Below are positions 16,777 to 25,994 of a stretch of DNA of 64,000 bases, piece after piece (the first letter of the stretch is position 1; every line of letters starts with the position of its first letter). The notes under the pieces were generated by a model that worked only from the letters and a program-made list of their open reading frames with translations, made no database searches and was not told where the DNA came from. The stretch is from assembly GCF_024436055.1 (NCBI RefSeq), contig NZ_JANFNH010000023.1, forward strand, positions 1 to 64,000, read 5' to 3'. This DNA is from Streptantibioticus rubrisoli. GTDB taxonomy: Bacteria; Actinomycetota; Actinomycetes; Streptomycetales; Streptomycetaceae. Made by a program: the position numbers and the translations under genes.

Positions 16777-18600
16777 TCAGTCACGTTGCCGGTCGAGGGC
16801 ATCGTCCAAGGTGGTGGCAGCCATGATCAACGACAGGTGGGTGAACGCCTGCGGGAAGTTGCCCAACTGCTCACCGCTGGGGCCGATCTCCTCGGCGAAC
16901 AGGCCGACGTGGTTGGCGTAGGTCTGCATCTTCTCGAAGGCGTACCGAGCCTGGCGCAGGCGTCCGGCACGGGCGAGGGCGTCCACATAGAGGAACGTGC
17001 ACAGACTGAACGTGCCCTCGGAGCCCCGCAGGCCATCAGGCGAGGCCGCGGGGTCGTAGCGGTAGACGAGACTGTCCGACACAAGGGTGTGCTCCATGGC
17101 GTCAAGCGTGGACAGCCAACTCTCCGTCCGGGGCGCCAGGAACCCCACCCGCGGGATGAGCAGCAGCGAGGCGTCGAGTACGTCGCCTCCGTAGTGCTGG
17201 GCGAGCGCCTGTTCCCTGTCGTTCCAGCCGCGCTCCATCACCTGCTCGAGGATCGCGTCGCGAGCGGCGGTCCAACGCGGGGCGTCGGCAGGACGGCTGT
17301 AATCGGCGGCCAGTCGCAGTCCCCGGTCGAAGGCCACCCAGGACATCACCCGGCTGAAGGTGAAGTCCTTGCGCCCGCCGCGGGTCTCCCAGACGCCCTC
17401 GTCGGGGCGGTCCCAGGAATCGGCGAGCCAGTCCAGTGTCCGGGCGAGGTTCTTCCAGCCGTGGTAGCCAGCCCGCTTGGCGACCTCGCGTCCCTCCGCC
17501 AGGGCGTAGAGCACTTCCCCGTAGATGTCCAGTTGCAGCTGATCGGCCGCGGCGTTCCCCGCCCGCACCGGATACGAGCCGCGATAACCCTCCAGGTGCG
17601 GAAGGACCTCCTCCGGCAGCTCGGGGTCCCCGTCCACGCGGTACATGATCTGAAGGGGTTCACCTCCGGCGCCCTCCTGGCCGTGGAGCCGGTCCCCCAG
17701 CCAGCGGGTGAACTGCGCCGCTTCCTCATCGAACCCCAGGTCAAGCAGGGCGCGCACGGACAACGACCCGTCACGGACCCAGGTGTACCGGTAGTCCCAG
17801 TTGCGTTCGCCCCCGATCTGCTCGGGCAGCCCCATGGTGGCGGCCGCGACGGGGGCACCAGTCGGCGCGTAGGTGAGCAGCTTGAGGGTGATCGCCGACC
17901 GGTGCACCACCCCCGGCCACCGGCCCCGGTATCGCGAGACGCGTATCCAGCGCTGCCAGAACTCCACGGCCGCCCAGAACTCCCGCAGCACCCCGTCCAC
18001 CGTCGGGGACGGCGGGGGCTGCGCGTCCGGCGCGTCGACGGTGAGGACGGCACCGGCCACCTCACCCGCCTTCAAGGTGACCGTGCTCCGCACATCGCCG
18101 CCGTCCCGCTGCAGCGGAAACGTGCCCTGCAGATGCGCGGCGACCCCGGGCGCCCGGAACGTGGCGGTGCCATCCCGCAGCTCGAGTTCATGGGCGGCCC
18201 GGCCGTAGTCGAGCCGCGGTCGGCACTCCAGGACGAAGCGCACCGAGCCGCGTACCGCCCGCACCCCGCGCATCAGCACATGCCGGTCGGTGGGCGTGCC
18301 GGCGTGGTCCGCAGGCATCCAGTCGAAGACCTCGCCGACCCCGTCAGGCGACATGAACCGCGTCACCAGAACCGCGGTGTCGGGATAGTAGAGCTGCTTG
18401 CGGACGGTGCCCCGGGGCTCCGGCGCGAACCGGAAGTAGCCGCCGCGGTCGTGGTCGAGCAGAGCGGCGAAAACACTGGGCGAGTCGAACCGCGGGGTCG
18501 CCCACCAGTCCACGACCCCCTGGGACGAGACCAGGGCCGCTGTCTGAAGGTCGCCGACCAGGCCATGGTCGGCGATGAGTGGGTACCGGTCCATGACCAC
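16777..18600 (-). CDS. glycoside hydrolase family 15 protein (glucoamylase/trehalase-like)
   Basis: The 607-residue protein has the two-part layout of bacterial GH15 enzymes: an N-terminal beta-sandwich (to about residue 240) and an (alpha/alpha)6 barrel. Barrel signatures are NWDYRYTWVRD (about 274-284), a general-acid Glu in DEGVWE (about 408) and GLFAEEIGPSGEQLGNFPQA near the C-terminus, with the general-base Glu. Actinobacterial members include alpha,alpha-trehalases and maltooligosaccharide hydrolases, so substrate is open. There is no signal peptide, so it should act in the cytosol. The GTG at 18600 and the ATG six bases on both suit the GGGGGGAAGG upstream. Confidence 0.9.
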   Translation of the reverse strand: MVMDRYPLIADHGLVGDLQTAALVSSQGVVDWWATPRFDSPSVFAALLDHDRGGYFRFAPEPRGTVRKQLYYPDTAVLVTRFMSPDGVGEVFDWMPADHAGTPTDRHVLMRGVRAVRGSVRFVLECRPRLDYGRAAHELELRDGTATFRAPGVAAHLQGTFPLQRDGGDVRSTVTLKAGEVAGAVLTVDAPDAQPPPSPTVDGVLREFWAAVEFWQRWIRVSRYRGRWPGVVHRSAITLKLLTYAPTGAPVAAATMGLPEQIGGERNWDYRYTWVRDGSLSVRALLDLGFDEEAAQFTRWLGDRLHGQEGAGGEPLQIMYRVDGDPELPEEVLPHLEGYRGSYPVRAGNAAADQLQLDIYGEVLYALAEGREVAKRAGYHGWKNLARTLDWLADSWDRPDEGVWETRGGRKDFTFSRVMSWVAFDRGLRLAADYSRPADAPRWTAARDAILEQVMERGWNDREQALAQHYGGDVLDASLLLIPRVGFLAPRTESWLSTLDAMEHTLVSDSLVYRYDPAASPDGLRGSEGTFSLCTFLYVDALARAGRLRQARYAFEKMQTYANHVGLFAEEIGPSGEQLGNFPQAFTHLSLIMAATTLDDALDRQRD

Positions 18601-18774
18601 CCCGCCTTCCCCCCACCGCTCCTCCCACTGTCACCCTCATCCGCCAGGCCCGCGAGGCGACAAGAGGCGTCCCCGGCCGCCAGACGGCCGGAAATGGCGC
18701 AGCGCCCCAGCCAGCCGAGGCCGACCAGGACGCTGCGTAGCGGGTCAGAAGGGGTGCCCCGCTTTTCCAACGGC

Positions 18775-18818
18775 GGGCCATCAGGGCTCGAACCCTGAAC
18801 CAATGGATCAAAAGTCCA
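18775..18818 (-). repeat. tRNA-Lys 3'-half remnant (att-like left island end)
   Basis: This 44-bp segment matches the 3' part of the tRNA-Lys gene at 26976-27048, from the anticodon loop to the last acceptor base. It differs only by one missing base in the T-arm and one substitution beside the anticodon. Both copies are in the same orientation. A 3' tRNA fragment facing an intact tRNA is what site-specific integration at a tRNA leaves behind, so this is read as the left attachment site of the 18.8-27.0 kb island. Confidence 0.85.
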
Positions 18819-19725
18819 GCGTGGGTTTGGCGTGCTTGCCAGTGCGCTGGTGGGGGCTGTGTTTGGCGTGTTTGCCGCTGCTGTCGTGGTGGGTCGGGGC
18901 GGGCTTGGCGTGGTGAGCGTGTGCGTGGGCTTCGTCGACCGCTCGGGCTTGGTACTGGCCCACATCGAGGAAGTTGCGAACAGTGTCGGGGTCGTCGCTG
19001 TCCAGCGCGGCTTCGCCAGCCTCCCGCAGGGTGGGACCGACGGGGCCGCTGAGGATGCGGGCGATGCGGATGCGGTCGTCCTGGAAGCGGGCTTCGTACT
19101 GGCCGATGTCAAGGAAGCGCTGTACGTCCTGCGGGGTGCCCCTCAGCGCGGCCTTGCCGGCTTCTTTGACGATGGAGCCACCGCCGTTGATGATCTGGCT
19201 GACGCGTACCCGGTTGTCCTCATTGCGTGCCTCGTACTGGCCGACTTCGAGGAAGTAGCGGATCTTCTCGGGATCGTCGCTGATAAGCGCCAGGTCACCG
19301 GCCTTGCGTACGGCGAGGCCGCCGACGCTGATGATCTGGGCGGTGCGGATGCGGTCGTCGTTGTACCGCGCGATGTATTGGGTGGTCTCCAGGAAGTGCC
19401 GCATGTCGGCCGCGGTCCCGTCCAGCGCATGCTGGGCGGCCTCGCGCAGGTACTGACCGCTGTACGGGTCGGCGAGGACTTTCAGGATCGCGACCCGGTC
19501 CTCCTCCGGGGAGGATGTTGGTCCTGTCGGCGTGTCGGCGGCGGTCTGGGGTGCGCCGGTAGCGGGCGGTGTTGTGCTTGGCGCGGTGGATGCGCCTGCG
19601 GTGTGGTTGTCGGGGATCGTCTCGCAGCTTGTGTGGGTTGTTGGTGTGGTGGCGGCCAGCGCTGGCGAGGCCAGTGCGATGGCTGGCGCCACAGCGGCGA
19701 CAGCGGTGATGATCAGCTTCTTCAT
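18808..19725 (-). CDS. exported ALF-repeat protein
   Basis: The 305-residue protein has a signal peptide (MKKLIITAVAAVAPAIALA, cleavage after about residue 24), a Thr/Pro/Ala linker and four tandem repeats of about 46 residues (about 72-258). Each repeat reads roughly IRxxQIIxxGGxxVRxAG, AL, DP or TP, FLxxGQYxAR and a closing acidic DDR. These are ALF short repeats, a family known mainly from Streptomyces exported proteins and without assigned function. The tail is His/Lys-rich with GKHAK twice. The final codons and stop lie inside the tRNA-Lys remnant. The same repeats build the large toxin-like protein of this island. Confidence 0.82.
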   Translation of the reverse strand: MKKLIITAVAAVAPAIALASPALAATTPTTHTSCETIPDNHTAGASTAPSTTPPATGAPQTAADTPTGPTSSPEEDRVAILKVLADPYSGQYLREAAQHALDGTAADMRHFLETTQYIARYNDDRIRTAQIISVGGLAVRKAGDLALISDDPEKIRYFLEVGQYEARNEDNRVRVSQIINGGGSIVKEAGKAALRGTPQDVQRFLDIGQYEARFQDDRIRIARILSGPVGPTLREAGEAALDSDDPDTVRNFLDVGQYQARAVDEAHAHAHHAKPAPTHHDSSGKHAKHSPHQRTGKHAKPTLDF

Positions 19726-20017
19726 AAGTGATCCGTACGGTCCTTCTCTACGGTGAACTACGTGCGTTCCGGGGCGAGTCGGCACTCTTCGCCTGCAGCG
19801 CGAGCGGTGTCGGCGTAGCGCCGGATGCGCTGCGGCGGGGGAACGAGCAGTCAGTGGGGCATCGCGGCGCAAGGCGAAGACCACGCCCCGTGGCATTGGG
19901 CGGAGGAGAGGACGCCTACCACGGGCCTTAGCCGCCCACAGCGCGGCGGCCGCGCTCAGCGCCCTGTGATGTGGCCTTGGCAGGCGTCGGCCTCAAGTCC
20001 GTTGCCGTGCGAGGCGG

Positions 20018-21622
20018 TTAGGGGGCGAGGGTGATTTGGTCGTGGATGCCGGTGGCGTCGACGGCGGGGTAGAGGGAGAGGCGGCCGGTGTTCCAGCGCA
20101 CCAGAACATCGTTGGAGACGGTGTTGGTGGTGAAGGCGCCAGCGGCCACCACGGTGGCGTTGGCCCAGGCGGACTTGGCCTGCTCGATACGGACCTCCTT
20201 CGGGATGCCCTTGGCGTTCAGGCCGGGGTAGATGGTGGTCTCGCCGTCCTTCCACCGCACGAGCAGATCTGCGGTCTCCTTGCCGGTGAACTCACCCGCG
20301 GTGATCTGGTCCGCGTAGGTCCAGGTGGTGTTGGGCTTGGCCAGCTGCGTCTCGCGCTTGACGCCGTTGGTGGCCAGGTCGGTGTAGAGAGAGGTCTCGC
20401 CGTCCTTCCAGACCACGATCAGGTCGTCCCTGCGTCCGCCGGGGGTGAAGCGGCCGACCGTCATCTGACGGGCGTCCTTCCACGTGGTGTTGGGCGCGGC
20501 GAGTTGCTTCTCGCCGTGGAAGCCCTTGGCGTCGACGGTGGTGTACTGGGTGATCTTCCCGTCGTCCCACCGTACGACCAGACCGTCGGTGGTGCCGCCG
20601 GTGAAGTTGGCGCTGTCGATGGAGACGGCTTTGGCCCATGCGCCCTTTCGTGGTGCGAGTTGGTACTCGGCTGCGAAGGGCCTGGCCGGATCGTTGCCGT
20701 CGGCGCCCTGGTACAGGGTTACCTCGCCGTCGGTCCATTGGACGATGAGGTCCATGTGGCGGGTGCCTCCCGCCGATCCGCCGGTGTAGTAGCCAGCGGT
20801 CATCTGCTGGGCGTACTTCCAGGGTGCTTTGGCGAAGGTGCTGGAGTAGCGGATCTGTTGGATCCAGGCGGCGAGGTCGTCGACCCGGGTGGCCAGTGCC
20901 GCGGTGCGGGTCTGTTGTGAGTCGAGGCAGCCGCCTTGCCAGGAGCGGGTGGCCACCGCGGCCAACTCGGCGCCTGCGCCGCTGGTTTGGCGGAGCAGGG
21001 GTGCGCCGGTGTCGCCCTTGCACAGGGCCGCCTGGGTGCCGGGCTTGGCGTTGACGGCGAGGGTGGTGTGCTGCGGGGTATCGACGGTGAAGGCCCCGGT
21101 GTGAGGGTGGTTGGGTACCCACTCGTCCTTGGTGCGGCCGTATCCGGCAGCCGTCAGGTCGTCGCCGGTCGCCGGGGCGGTGGAGGTGATGGGGAGGATG
21201 GGTATCCCGGTGACGGGTTTGGCCAGGCGGGCCATGACCAGGTCGCGGTCGGGGCGTGGCACCAGCTGGGTGATGTCGGCGACGGCGCCGGTGCTGCTGG
21301 ACAGGTCGGCGCGGCCGACGGTCGCGGTGGCCTTCCCCTTCGGTGCCCCGGCGGGGACCGTGGAGCCTTGCTGGGGGTCGTCGGCGAAGCAACTGCTCGC
21401 GGTGAGGACCCACTGGTCGTCCACGAGAGTGCCCGTACACGAGCGCTGGGCGTCGCCCACGGTGATGTCCAGCTTCGCCAGGTACGGGTAGGCGCCGTCT
21501 TGGGCTGGATCACCTACCACGGCATGGGCTGCCGTCCCGGTGAACAGCCCGGCCATCGCGGTGGCGGTGGTGGTGGTGACAAGTGCGGTGAGCCACGCGG
21601 CGCGTGGACGTCTGCCAAGCAT
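20018..21622 (-). CDS. exported S1 pseudoprotease with C-terminal repeat domain
   Basis: The 534-residue protein has a signal peptide (cleavage about residue 34), a chymotrypsin-like domain (about 35-258) and five or six repeats of about 45-50 residues. Two catalytic residues are changed: the TAAHC position reads TASSC (Ser77) and the GDSGGP position reads GDTGAP (Thr205); the Asp (RDLVMARL, 127) remains. Classical serine-protease activity is therefore unlikely. The repeats share MTxGxFT, DDLIVxWxDGE, xLY and a TW end, resembling VCBS/FG-GAP or tachylectin-type propeller blades that bind ligands. The Met chosen starts the signal peptide. It lies in the same direction as the ALF and small exported genes. 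Confidence 0.82.
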   Translation of the reverse strand: MLGRRPRAAWLTALVTTTTATAMAGLFTGTAAHAVVGDPAQDGAYPYLAKLDITVGDAQRSCTGTLVDDQWVLTASSCFADDPQQGSTVPAGAPKGKATATVGRADLSSSTGAVADITQLVPRPDRDLVMARLAKPVTGIPILPITSTAPATGDDLTAAGYGRTKDEWVPNHPHTGAFTVDTPQHTTLAVNAKPGTQAALCKGDTGAPLLRQTSGAGAELAAVATRSWQGGCLDSQQTRTAALATRVDDLAAWIQQIRYSSTFAKAPWKYAQQMTAGYYTGGSAGGTRHMDLIVQWTDGEVTLYQGADGNDPARPFAAEYQLAPRKGAWAKAVSIDSANFTGGTTDGLVVRWDDGKITQYTTVDAKGFHGEKQLAAPNTTWKDARQMTVGRFTPGGRRDDLIVVWKDGETSLYTDLATNGVKRETQLAKPNTTWTYADQITAGEFTGKETADLLVRWKDGETTIYPGLNAKGIPKEVRIEQAKSAWANATVVAAGAFTTNTVSNDVLVRWNTGRLSLYPAVDATGIHDQITLAP

Positions 21623-21685
21623 GTGTGCGTCTTTCAGGAAAATGGAGGCGGTCAAAGGGGCGAACTGACGCAAGCGGAGGCGGCG

Positions 21686-22219
21686 TTAGCCGGTGACGCG
21701 CAGTTCGACGAGGACGGCGCGCTTCCCGCTGGTGCCGGACTCGCCGAAGGGCTTGTAGTCGTTCTTCGCGGCTTCGATGACGGTTTCCTTGTCATCGCTT
21801 TTGACCGTGGCCTGGACGGGGTGGTCCTGGGTCCAGATGCCGTAGGCATCGGGCAACTCAAGGGTCAACTCGCCCTGCCTGCCACTGACGGCGAAGCAGA
21901 ACTGTTTCTGTGCGGTCCGCGACTCCACCATGATCGCGTAGGAGGACTTGCAGTCGGTCAGCAGGATGTGGCCGTCGCCCCGCTTGAGGAGGATCTGCTT
22001 GTCCTGGAAGATCTTCGCCGCTCCCGGGTAGGCGAAGTCCTCCACGGCCGAAGGCATCGTGTCATCGCCCGAAGAAGCCGTAGCGGAGACGGACGGGGCT
22101 GGGGACGGGGTGGGGTCCGCTGGGGCGGCGTGTGCGGTGGTCAGGGTCGCGACTGCGGCGCTGATGGCCAGCGCCCCGGCAACGCTCGCCATGACGAGCC
22201 GTCTGCCAGTGGGTATCAC
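21686..22219 (-). CDS. small exported protein, unknown function
   Basis: No family recognised. The 177-residue protein begins with a signal peptide (IPTGRRLVMASVAGALAI..., cleavage after about residue 31, TAHAAP), then a Pro/Ser/Thr linker and a compact, mixed alpha/beta region of about 125 residues with two cysteines (TDCKSS and KQFCFAV) that could form one disulphide. The GTG start is chosen because GGAAGGA lies seven bases before it; an in-frame ATG 18 bases upstream is the alternative. It sits 63 bp upstream of the pseudoprotease gene on the same strand and is divergent from the toxin-like gene, so it probably belongs to the same functional group. Confidence 0.7.
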   Translation of the reverse strand: MIPTGRRLVMASVAGALAISAAVATLTTAHAAPADPTPSPAPSVSATASSGDDTMPSAVEDFAYPGAAKIFQDKQILLKRGDGHILLTDCKSSYAIMVESRTAQKQFCFAVSGRQGELTLELPDAYGIWTQDHPVQATVKSDDKETVIEAAKNDYKPFGESGTSGKRAVLVELRVTG

Positions 22220-22458
22220 GGTGTTTTCCTTCCCCATGGTGGGACAGCACAGCAGTGAAGTACCTGTGAACTGACTATGTAGAACCTGTGCATAGGATGC
22301 TACTGGCACACGTCAACGCCATTTCACCAAGCCCTAGCTGATGCCCCGTCAGCCAGCGCTGGCTCACTGGCGACCACCGGTGCAGGCCCGACCAGCCGCA
22401 CCTGCAGGTGTGCCGCCCTATGACTGAACTCACCTATTTCCTCAGGGGGAATGGGCCT
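22220..22458. promoter_or_regulatory. divergent promoter region of the island
   Basis: This 239-bp gap separates the minus-strand exported genes from the plus-strand toxin-like gene and must hold both promoters. Its base composition is lower in GC than the flanks, notably around 22255-22330. No convincing operator repeat was seen. Confidence 0.45.
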
Positions 22459-25400
22459 GTGAAACGGCCATCGCGCTCGCCAGGAGCGCCACCGAAGAAA
22501 AAACCAGCGGGACCCAACAGACACATGTCCGGCCTGCGCGGCGCATGCGCCATCCTGTTGCCGATCACGCTCGCCGCAAGCCTCCTCGGCGCCAGCCCGG
22601 CCGCCGCGGACGACGAGGACTGGTACGGGATATCCGATCGCGCTTTGGTCGTTGACCTGTGGCAGAACGGTGGCCCCGGTATCAAGGCGGCGGCCGAGAA
22701 GGCGCTGGTGGGCTCGGACGAGGACGTCAAGAAGTTCCTCTCCGAGAAGGACAGCGCGCAAAACGACGACGACCGCGTCGACGCCAGCCGCATCTTCAAC
22801 GTCGGCGGCCTCGCGGTGCGGGAAGCCGCCAAGAACGCGCTCAAGGGCACCCCGGACCAACTGCGTGCATTCCTCATCGACGGCTGGAAGTCCCCGCTGC
22901 AGGAGGACCAGCGGGTGGAGGCCTCTCGGGTCATCAACTTCGGTGGCCCCGGTGTCAAGCAGGCCGGTATGGCAGCCCTGAAGGGCAGTCCTGACGATGT
23001 TGCCCAGTTCCTGAAGGTCGGCCAGTACCAGGCGCGTGAGACCGATGACCGGGTCGAGGTCTCGAAGATCATCAACGATGGCGGGCCGGCGGTGAAGGCG
23101 GCCGGCAAGCTGGCCTTGCAGGGCACCCCGGACGATGTCGTGGAGTTCTTGGAGGTCGGGCAGTTCGTGGCCCGCCACAAGGACCAGGAACACGCCACCA
23201 TCGACCAACTCGTCGAACAGGCGCAAAAGGCCGGGCTACGGGCCCAGGCCGCCACTGATGCCGCCAAGACGGCCTCCGCCCGGGCCAAGGCGGCCTCGGC
23301 TTTGGCCAAGGAGGACGCGCAGCGGGCGGCGAGGGAGACGCAGGCGGCCAAGGGCGACTCGCAGCGGGCGGCGGCCAAGGCCGGGCAGGCGGCGGCCGCC
23401 GCCCGCGCGGCGGCCGACGCTGCGCAGGAGGCGATTGGTGCGGCGAGCGCGGCGAACGAGTCGGCGCGGGTCGCTGCCATGGCGGCCGCGCAGACCGCCA
23501 GCGCGGCAGCGGCCGCGGCTGACGCCGCCTCACGGGCCTACGATGCCGCTGCCGCGGCCGCCGGTAATGCGGGGAAGGCGGCGGAAGCCAAGAGTGCCGC
23601 GGCCGCCGCGCGTAAGGCGGCGGGGCTCGCGGCCACCTCTGCACAGGCCGCCCAGGCGGCCGGGGACGCCTCGCGGGCCGCCAAGGCCGCCGCGCAGGAC
23701 TCGCTGACCGCGGGCGCCGACGCCAACGCCGCCGCGGATGCGGCCGACGAGGCGAACGCGGCGGCGGATGCGGCCGGGGTCCACTCCGACGAGGCCGCGC
23801 AGGCGGCTGCGGAGACACGTCGGCACGCGGCCGAGGCCAACCGGGCGGCAGGCGCCGCCCAAGCGCTGGCGGACGAGTCCGCGGACGCGGCCTACGCCGC
23901 ACGTGATGCGGCCAATTCGGCCGCCGACCATGCGAACAAGGCCGCGGACGCGGCCGAGGACGCGGCCAAGCACGCCGGTCAGGCGGCCGACGCCGCCAAG
24001 CAGGCCGACCGGCATGCCGACGCCGCCAAGAAGGCCGCCGACACCGCCGAGACCGCCGCGGCGACCGCCAAGAAGGTCTTCGACATCGCCCGCAAGAGCG
24101 AGGCGGAAGACCTCACCACCCGCACCAACGCCGCCATCGAACGCGCCCGTTCACAAAAGGACCAGGACGACCAGGCCACCTCCGACGCCGCCGCCAGCCT
24201 GAGCGAAGCCCGCGGCCTGGACGAGGTCGCCCGAACACTGGCCACCCAAGCCGCCAACCCCAACCCGGACACCAAAGCTCTGGCGACCCAGGGACGCCAA
24301 CTGGCCCTGAAGGCGCTCAAGGACCTGGACCCCTTCAGCCGAGAGGCGGCGGCGCGGGCCCTGTCCGGCACCGACGACGATGTCCTGGACTACCTGCGCA
24401 CCGGCTGGCAGAACGCCAAGGCACAAGACACCCGCGAGAAGGTCTTCCAACTCACCAGCCAAAGCCCCTACGAGACGGTACGCACCGCCGCGGCCGAGGC
24501 GGTCAAGGGCAGTGACCAGCAAGTCGCGGACTTCTACACCACAGGCCAGTACACCGTGGCCAGCGACGACCTTCGGGTGAAGGTCTCCCAGATCAACAAC
24601 GCCGGCGGACCAGGGGTGAAGGAAGCGTCCAAGGCCGCCCTGGCCACCAACGACCCCAAAGCGCTTGCCGTGTTCATCGCCAACGGCCAATACATCGCCC
24701 GTAACGATGACGAACGCGTCGCCGCCTCCAAACTGGTCAACGACGGCGGACCGGAAGTGAAGGCAGCGGCCAAGATCGCCCTCTCGGGCTCTGCGGACCA
24801 ACTGCACGACTTCCTCCAGGCCGGCCAGTACATGGCCGACCGCAAGGACCAGCTCGCCGCAACCCACAACGCCCAGATGGAAAGCCTGATCGCACAGGCA
24901 TCCGTGATCGCGGCCAAGGCCCGGCAAAACAGCTGGCTCGCCGCCAAGGCAGCAGCCGACGCCCACAGAGCCTCAACCGAGGCCCAGAAGGCAGCCACCC
25001 AGGCAGCCAACTCGGCCAGACAGGCCCAGGGCTACGCCCACGACGCCGACACCGCGGCCAGCAACGCGGAAAACTCCGCGACACAGGCGGCGAAGTCAGC
25101 AGCCACCGCCCGCAACGCCGCCGACGCCGCCGACCGCGACGCCGACGCCGCCACCGACTCCGCCGCCCAGGCCGAGTTCAACGCCAACTACGCACGCACC
25201 TCCGCCGATCAGGCCAACCAAGCCGCCGACGACGCCCGCACCTCCGCCCAAGCGGCAGGCAAGAGCGCCAAGGACGCCCAGACCCTGGCCTCCCAGGCGT
25301 GGCAGGCCACCATGGACAAGCGCCGCGCCGAGGAAGCCGAAGCGCGACGCAAGGCCGAAGAGGCACGCAAGGCCGAAGCAGCCAAGCAACCCCGGCGCTG

Positions 25401-25983
25401 CATCCCCAGCCCCAACCACGAAATCGCCGGACTCCTGCCCTGCGCCCTGGCACCAGGCGACTTCGTCATCGACACCACACCACCCGACCCCACCCTGACC
25501 GCCATCACCTGGGAACTCCTCGGCCTCAACGACCTCAAGGACTGCGTCACCCAACCCACCCTCGGCAAATGCGCCACCTTCGCCATGATGGTCCTCCCCG
25601 TGGGCAAAATCGAAGCCCTCGCTAAGCTGAGGGAAGGTGTTGAAGGGGTTGTCGAAGGCTCGCGTCTCGCCAAGCTCGGCCGGGCAAAGGACATTCTGCT
25701 GCCGGGCGGAAAGCCACTGGGGTACGAAGACAGCAAGGGCGTCCAGATAATAACTCCGGACGAGCTGCAAAAGATGGCTCAAGACATGCGTCAACAGTTT
25801 GGCGAGCCGGACAAGCTCAGAGAGGTTCCCGGCAAGGGCACCGTCGAGACCTGGGAGTTCGAGGGCGGTAACGTTAACTACCGCAACTTCAGCAGCTCCG
25901 GCGGCCAGAGCGACTACACAATCGACCTCACCGGAGACGTAGGAAAAGAGTTCGGCTTCAAGCGGTATCACGCCAAACACTAG
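22459..25983 (+). CDS. large exported ALF/coiled-coil polymorphic-toxin-like protein
   Basis: The 1,174-residue protein has a basic N-terminus and signal peptide (cleavage near residue 50); four ALF repeats (bases 22640-23200); a long Ala-rich coiled coil (23205-24230); a second set of four ALF repeats (24320-24880); a second coiled coil (24890-25390); a Cys/Pro linker starting PRRCIPSPNHE; a hydrophobic stretch (25490-25620); and a tip of about 95 residues (25700-25983) ending FKRYHAKH. A long repetitive stalk, a pretoxin-like linker and a short C-terminal domain with different composition are the hallmarks of polymorphic toxins. The tip fold was not recognised; an RNase is possible. The GTG start follows AGGGGGA; ATG 22525 is an alternative. 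Confidence 0.8.
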   Translation: MKRPSRSPGAPPKKKPAGPNRHMSGLRGACAILLPITLAASLLGASPAAADDEDWYGISDRALVVDLWQNGGPGIKAAAEKALVGSDEDVKKFLSEKDSAQNDDDRVDASRIFNVGGLAVREAAKNALKGTPDQLRAFLIDGWKSPLQEDQRVEASRVINFGGPGVKQAGMAALKGSPDDVAQFLKVGQYQARETDDRVEVSKIINDGGPAVKAAGKLALQGTPDDVVEFLEVGQFVARHKDQEHATIDQLVEQAQKAGLRAQAATDAAKTASARAKAASALAKEDAQRAARETQAAKGDSQRAAAKAGQAAAAARAAADAAQEAIGAASAANESARVAAMAAAQTASAAAAAADAASRAYDAAAAAAGNAGKAAEAKSAAAAARKAAGLAATSAQAAQAAGDASRAAKAAAQDSLTAGADANAAADAADEANAAADAAGVHSDEAAQAAAETRRHAAEANRAAGAAQALADESADAAYAARDAANSAADHANKAADAAEDAAKHAGQAADAAKQADRHADAAKKAADTAETAAATAKKVFDIARKSEAEDLTTRTNAAIERARSQKDQDDQATSDAAASLSEARGLDEVARTLATQAANPNPDTKALATQGRQLALKALKDLDPFSREAAARALSGTDDDVLDYLRTGWQNAKAQDTREKVFQLTSQSPYETVRTAAAEAVKGSDQQVADFYTTGQYTVASDDLRVKVSQINNAGGPGVKEASKAALATNDPKALAVFIANGQYIARNDDERVAASKLVNDGGPEVKAAAKIALSGSADQLHDFLQAGQYMADRKDQLAATHNAQMESLIAQASVIAAKARQNSWLAAKAAADAHRASTEAQKAATQAANSARQAQGYAHDADTAASNAENSATQAAKSAATARNAADAADRDADAATDSAAQAEFNANYARTSADQANQAADDARTSAQAAGKSAKDAQTLASQAWQATMDKRRAEEAEARRKAEEARKAEAAKQPRRCIPSPNHEIAGLLPCALAPGDFVIDTTPPDPTLTAITWELLGLNDLKDCVTQPTLGKCATFAMMVLPVGKIEALAKLREGVEGVVEGSRLAKLGRAKDILLPGGKPLGYEDSKGVQIITPDELQKMAQDMRQQFGEPDKLREVPGKGTVETWEFEGGNVNYRNFSSSGGQSDYTIDLTGDVGKEFGFKRYHAKH

Positions 25984-25994
25984 GAGGAGCCCTG

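Noticed and set aside
16612-18798. A 728-codon open frame antisense to the GH15 gene
   Set aside because: It is the mirror of a well-supported glycosidase and its translation has no domain-like features; such shadows are routine at this GC content.
18775-18818. Remnant considered as a functional second tRNA-Lys
   Set aside because: Only the 3' half is present; the 5' acceptor strand and D arm are missing.
22408-22458. Extra 17 codons before the toxin-like gene start
   Set aside because: They lack a ribosome-binding site, while GTG at 22459 follows AGGGGGA and leads directly into the signal peptide.
23205-24230. Ala-rich repetitive DNA considered as a sequence-repeat artefact or CRISPR-like array
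   Set aside because: The repetition is at protein level (coiled coil) with no regular spacer-repeat pattern.
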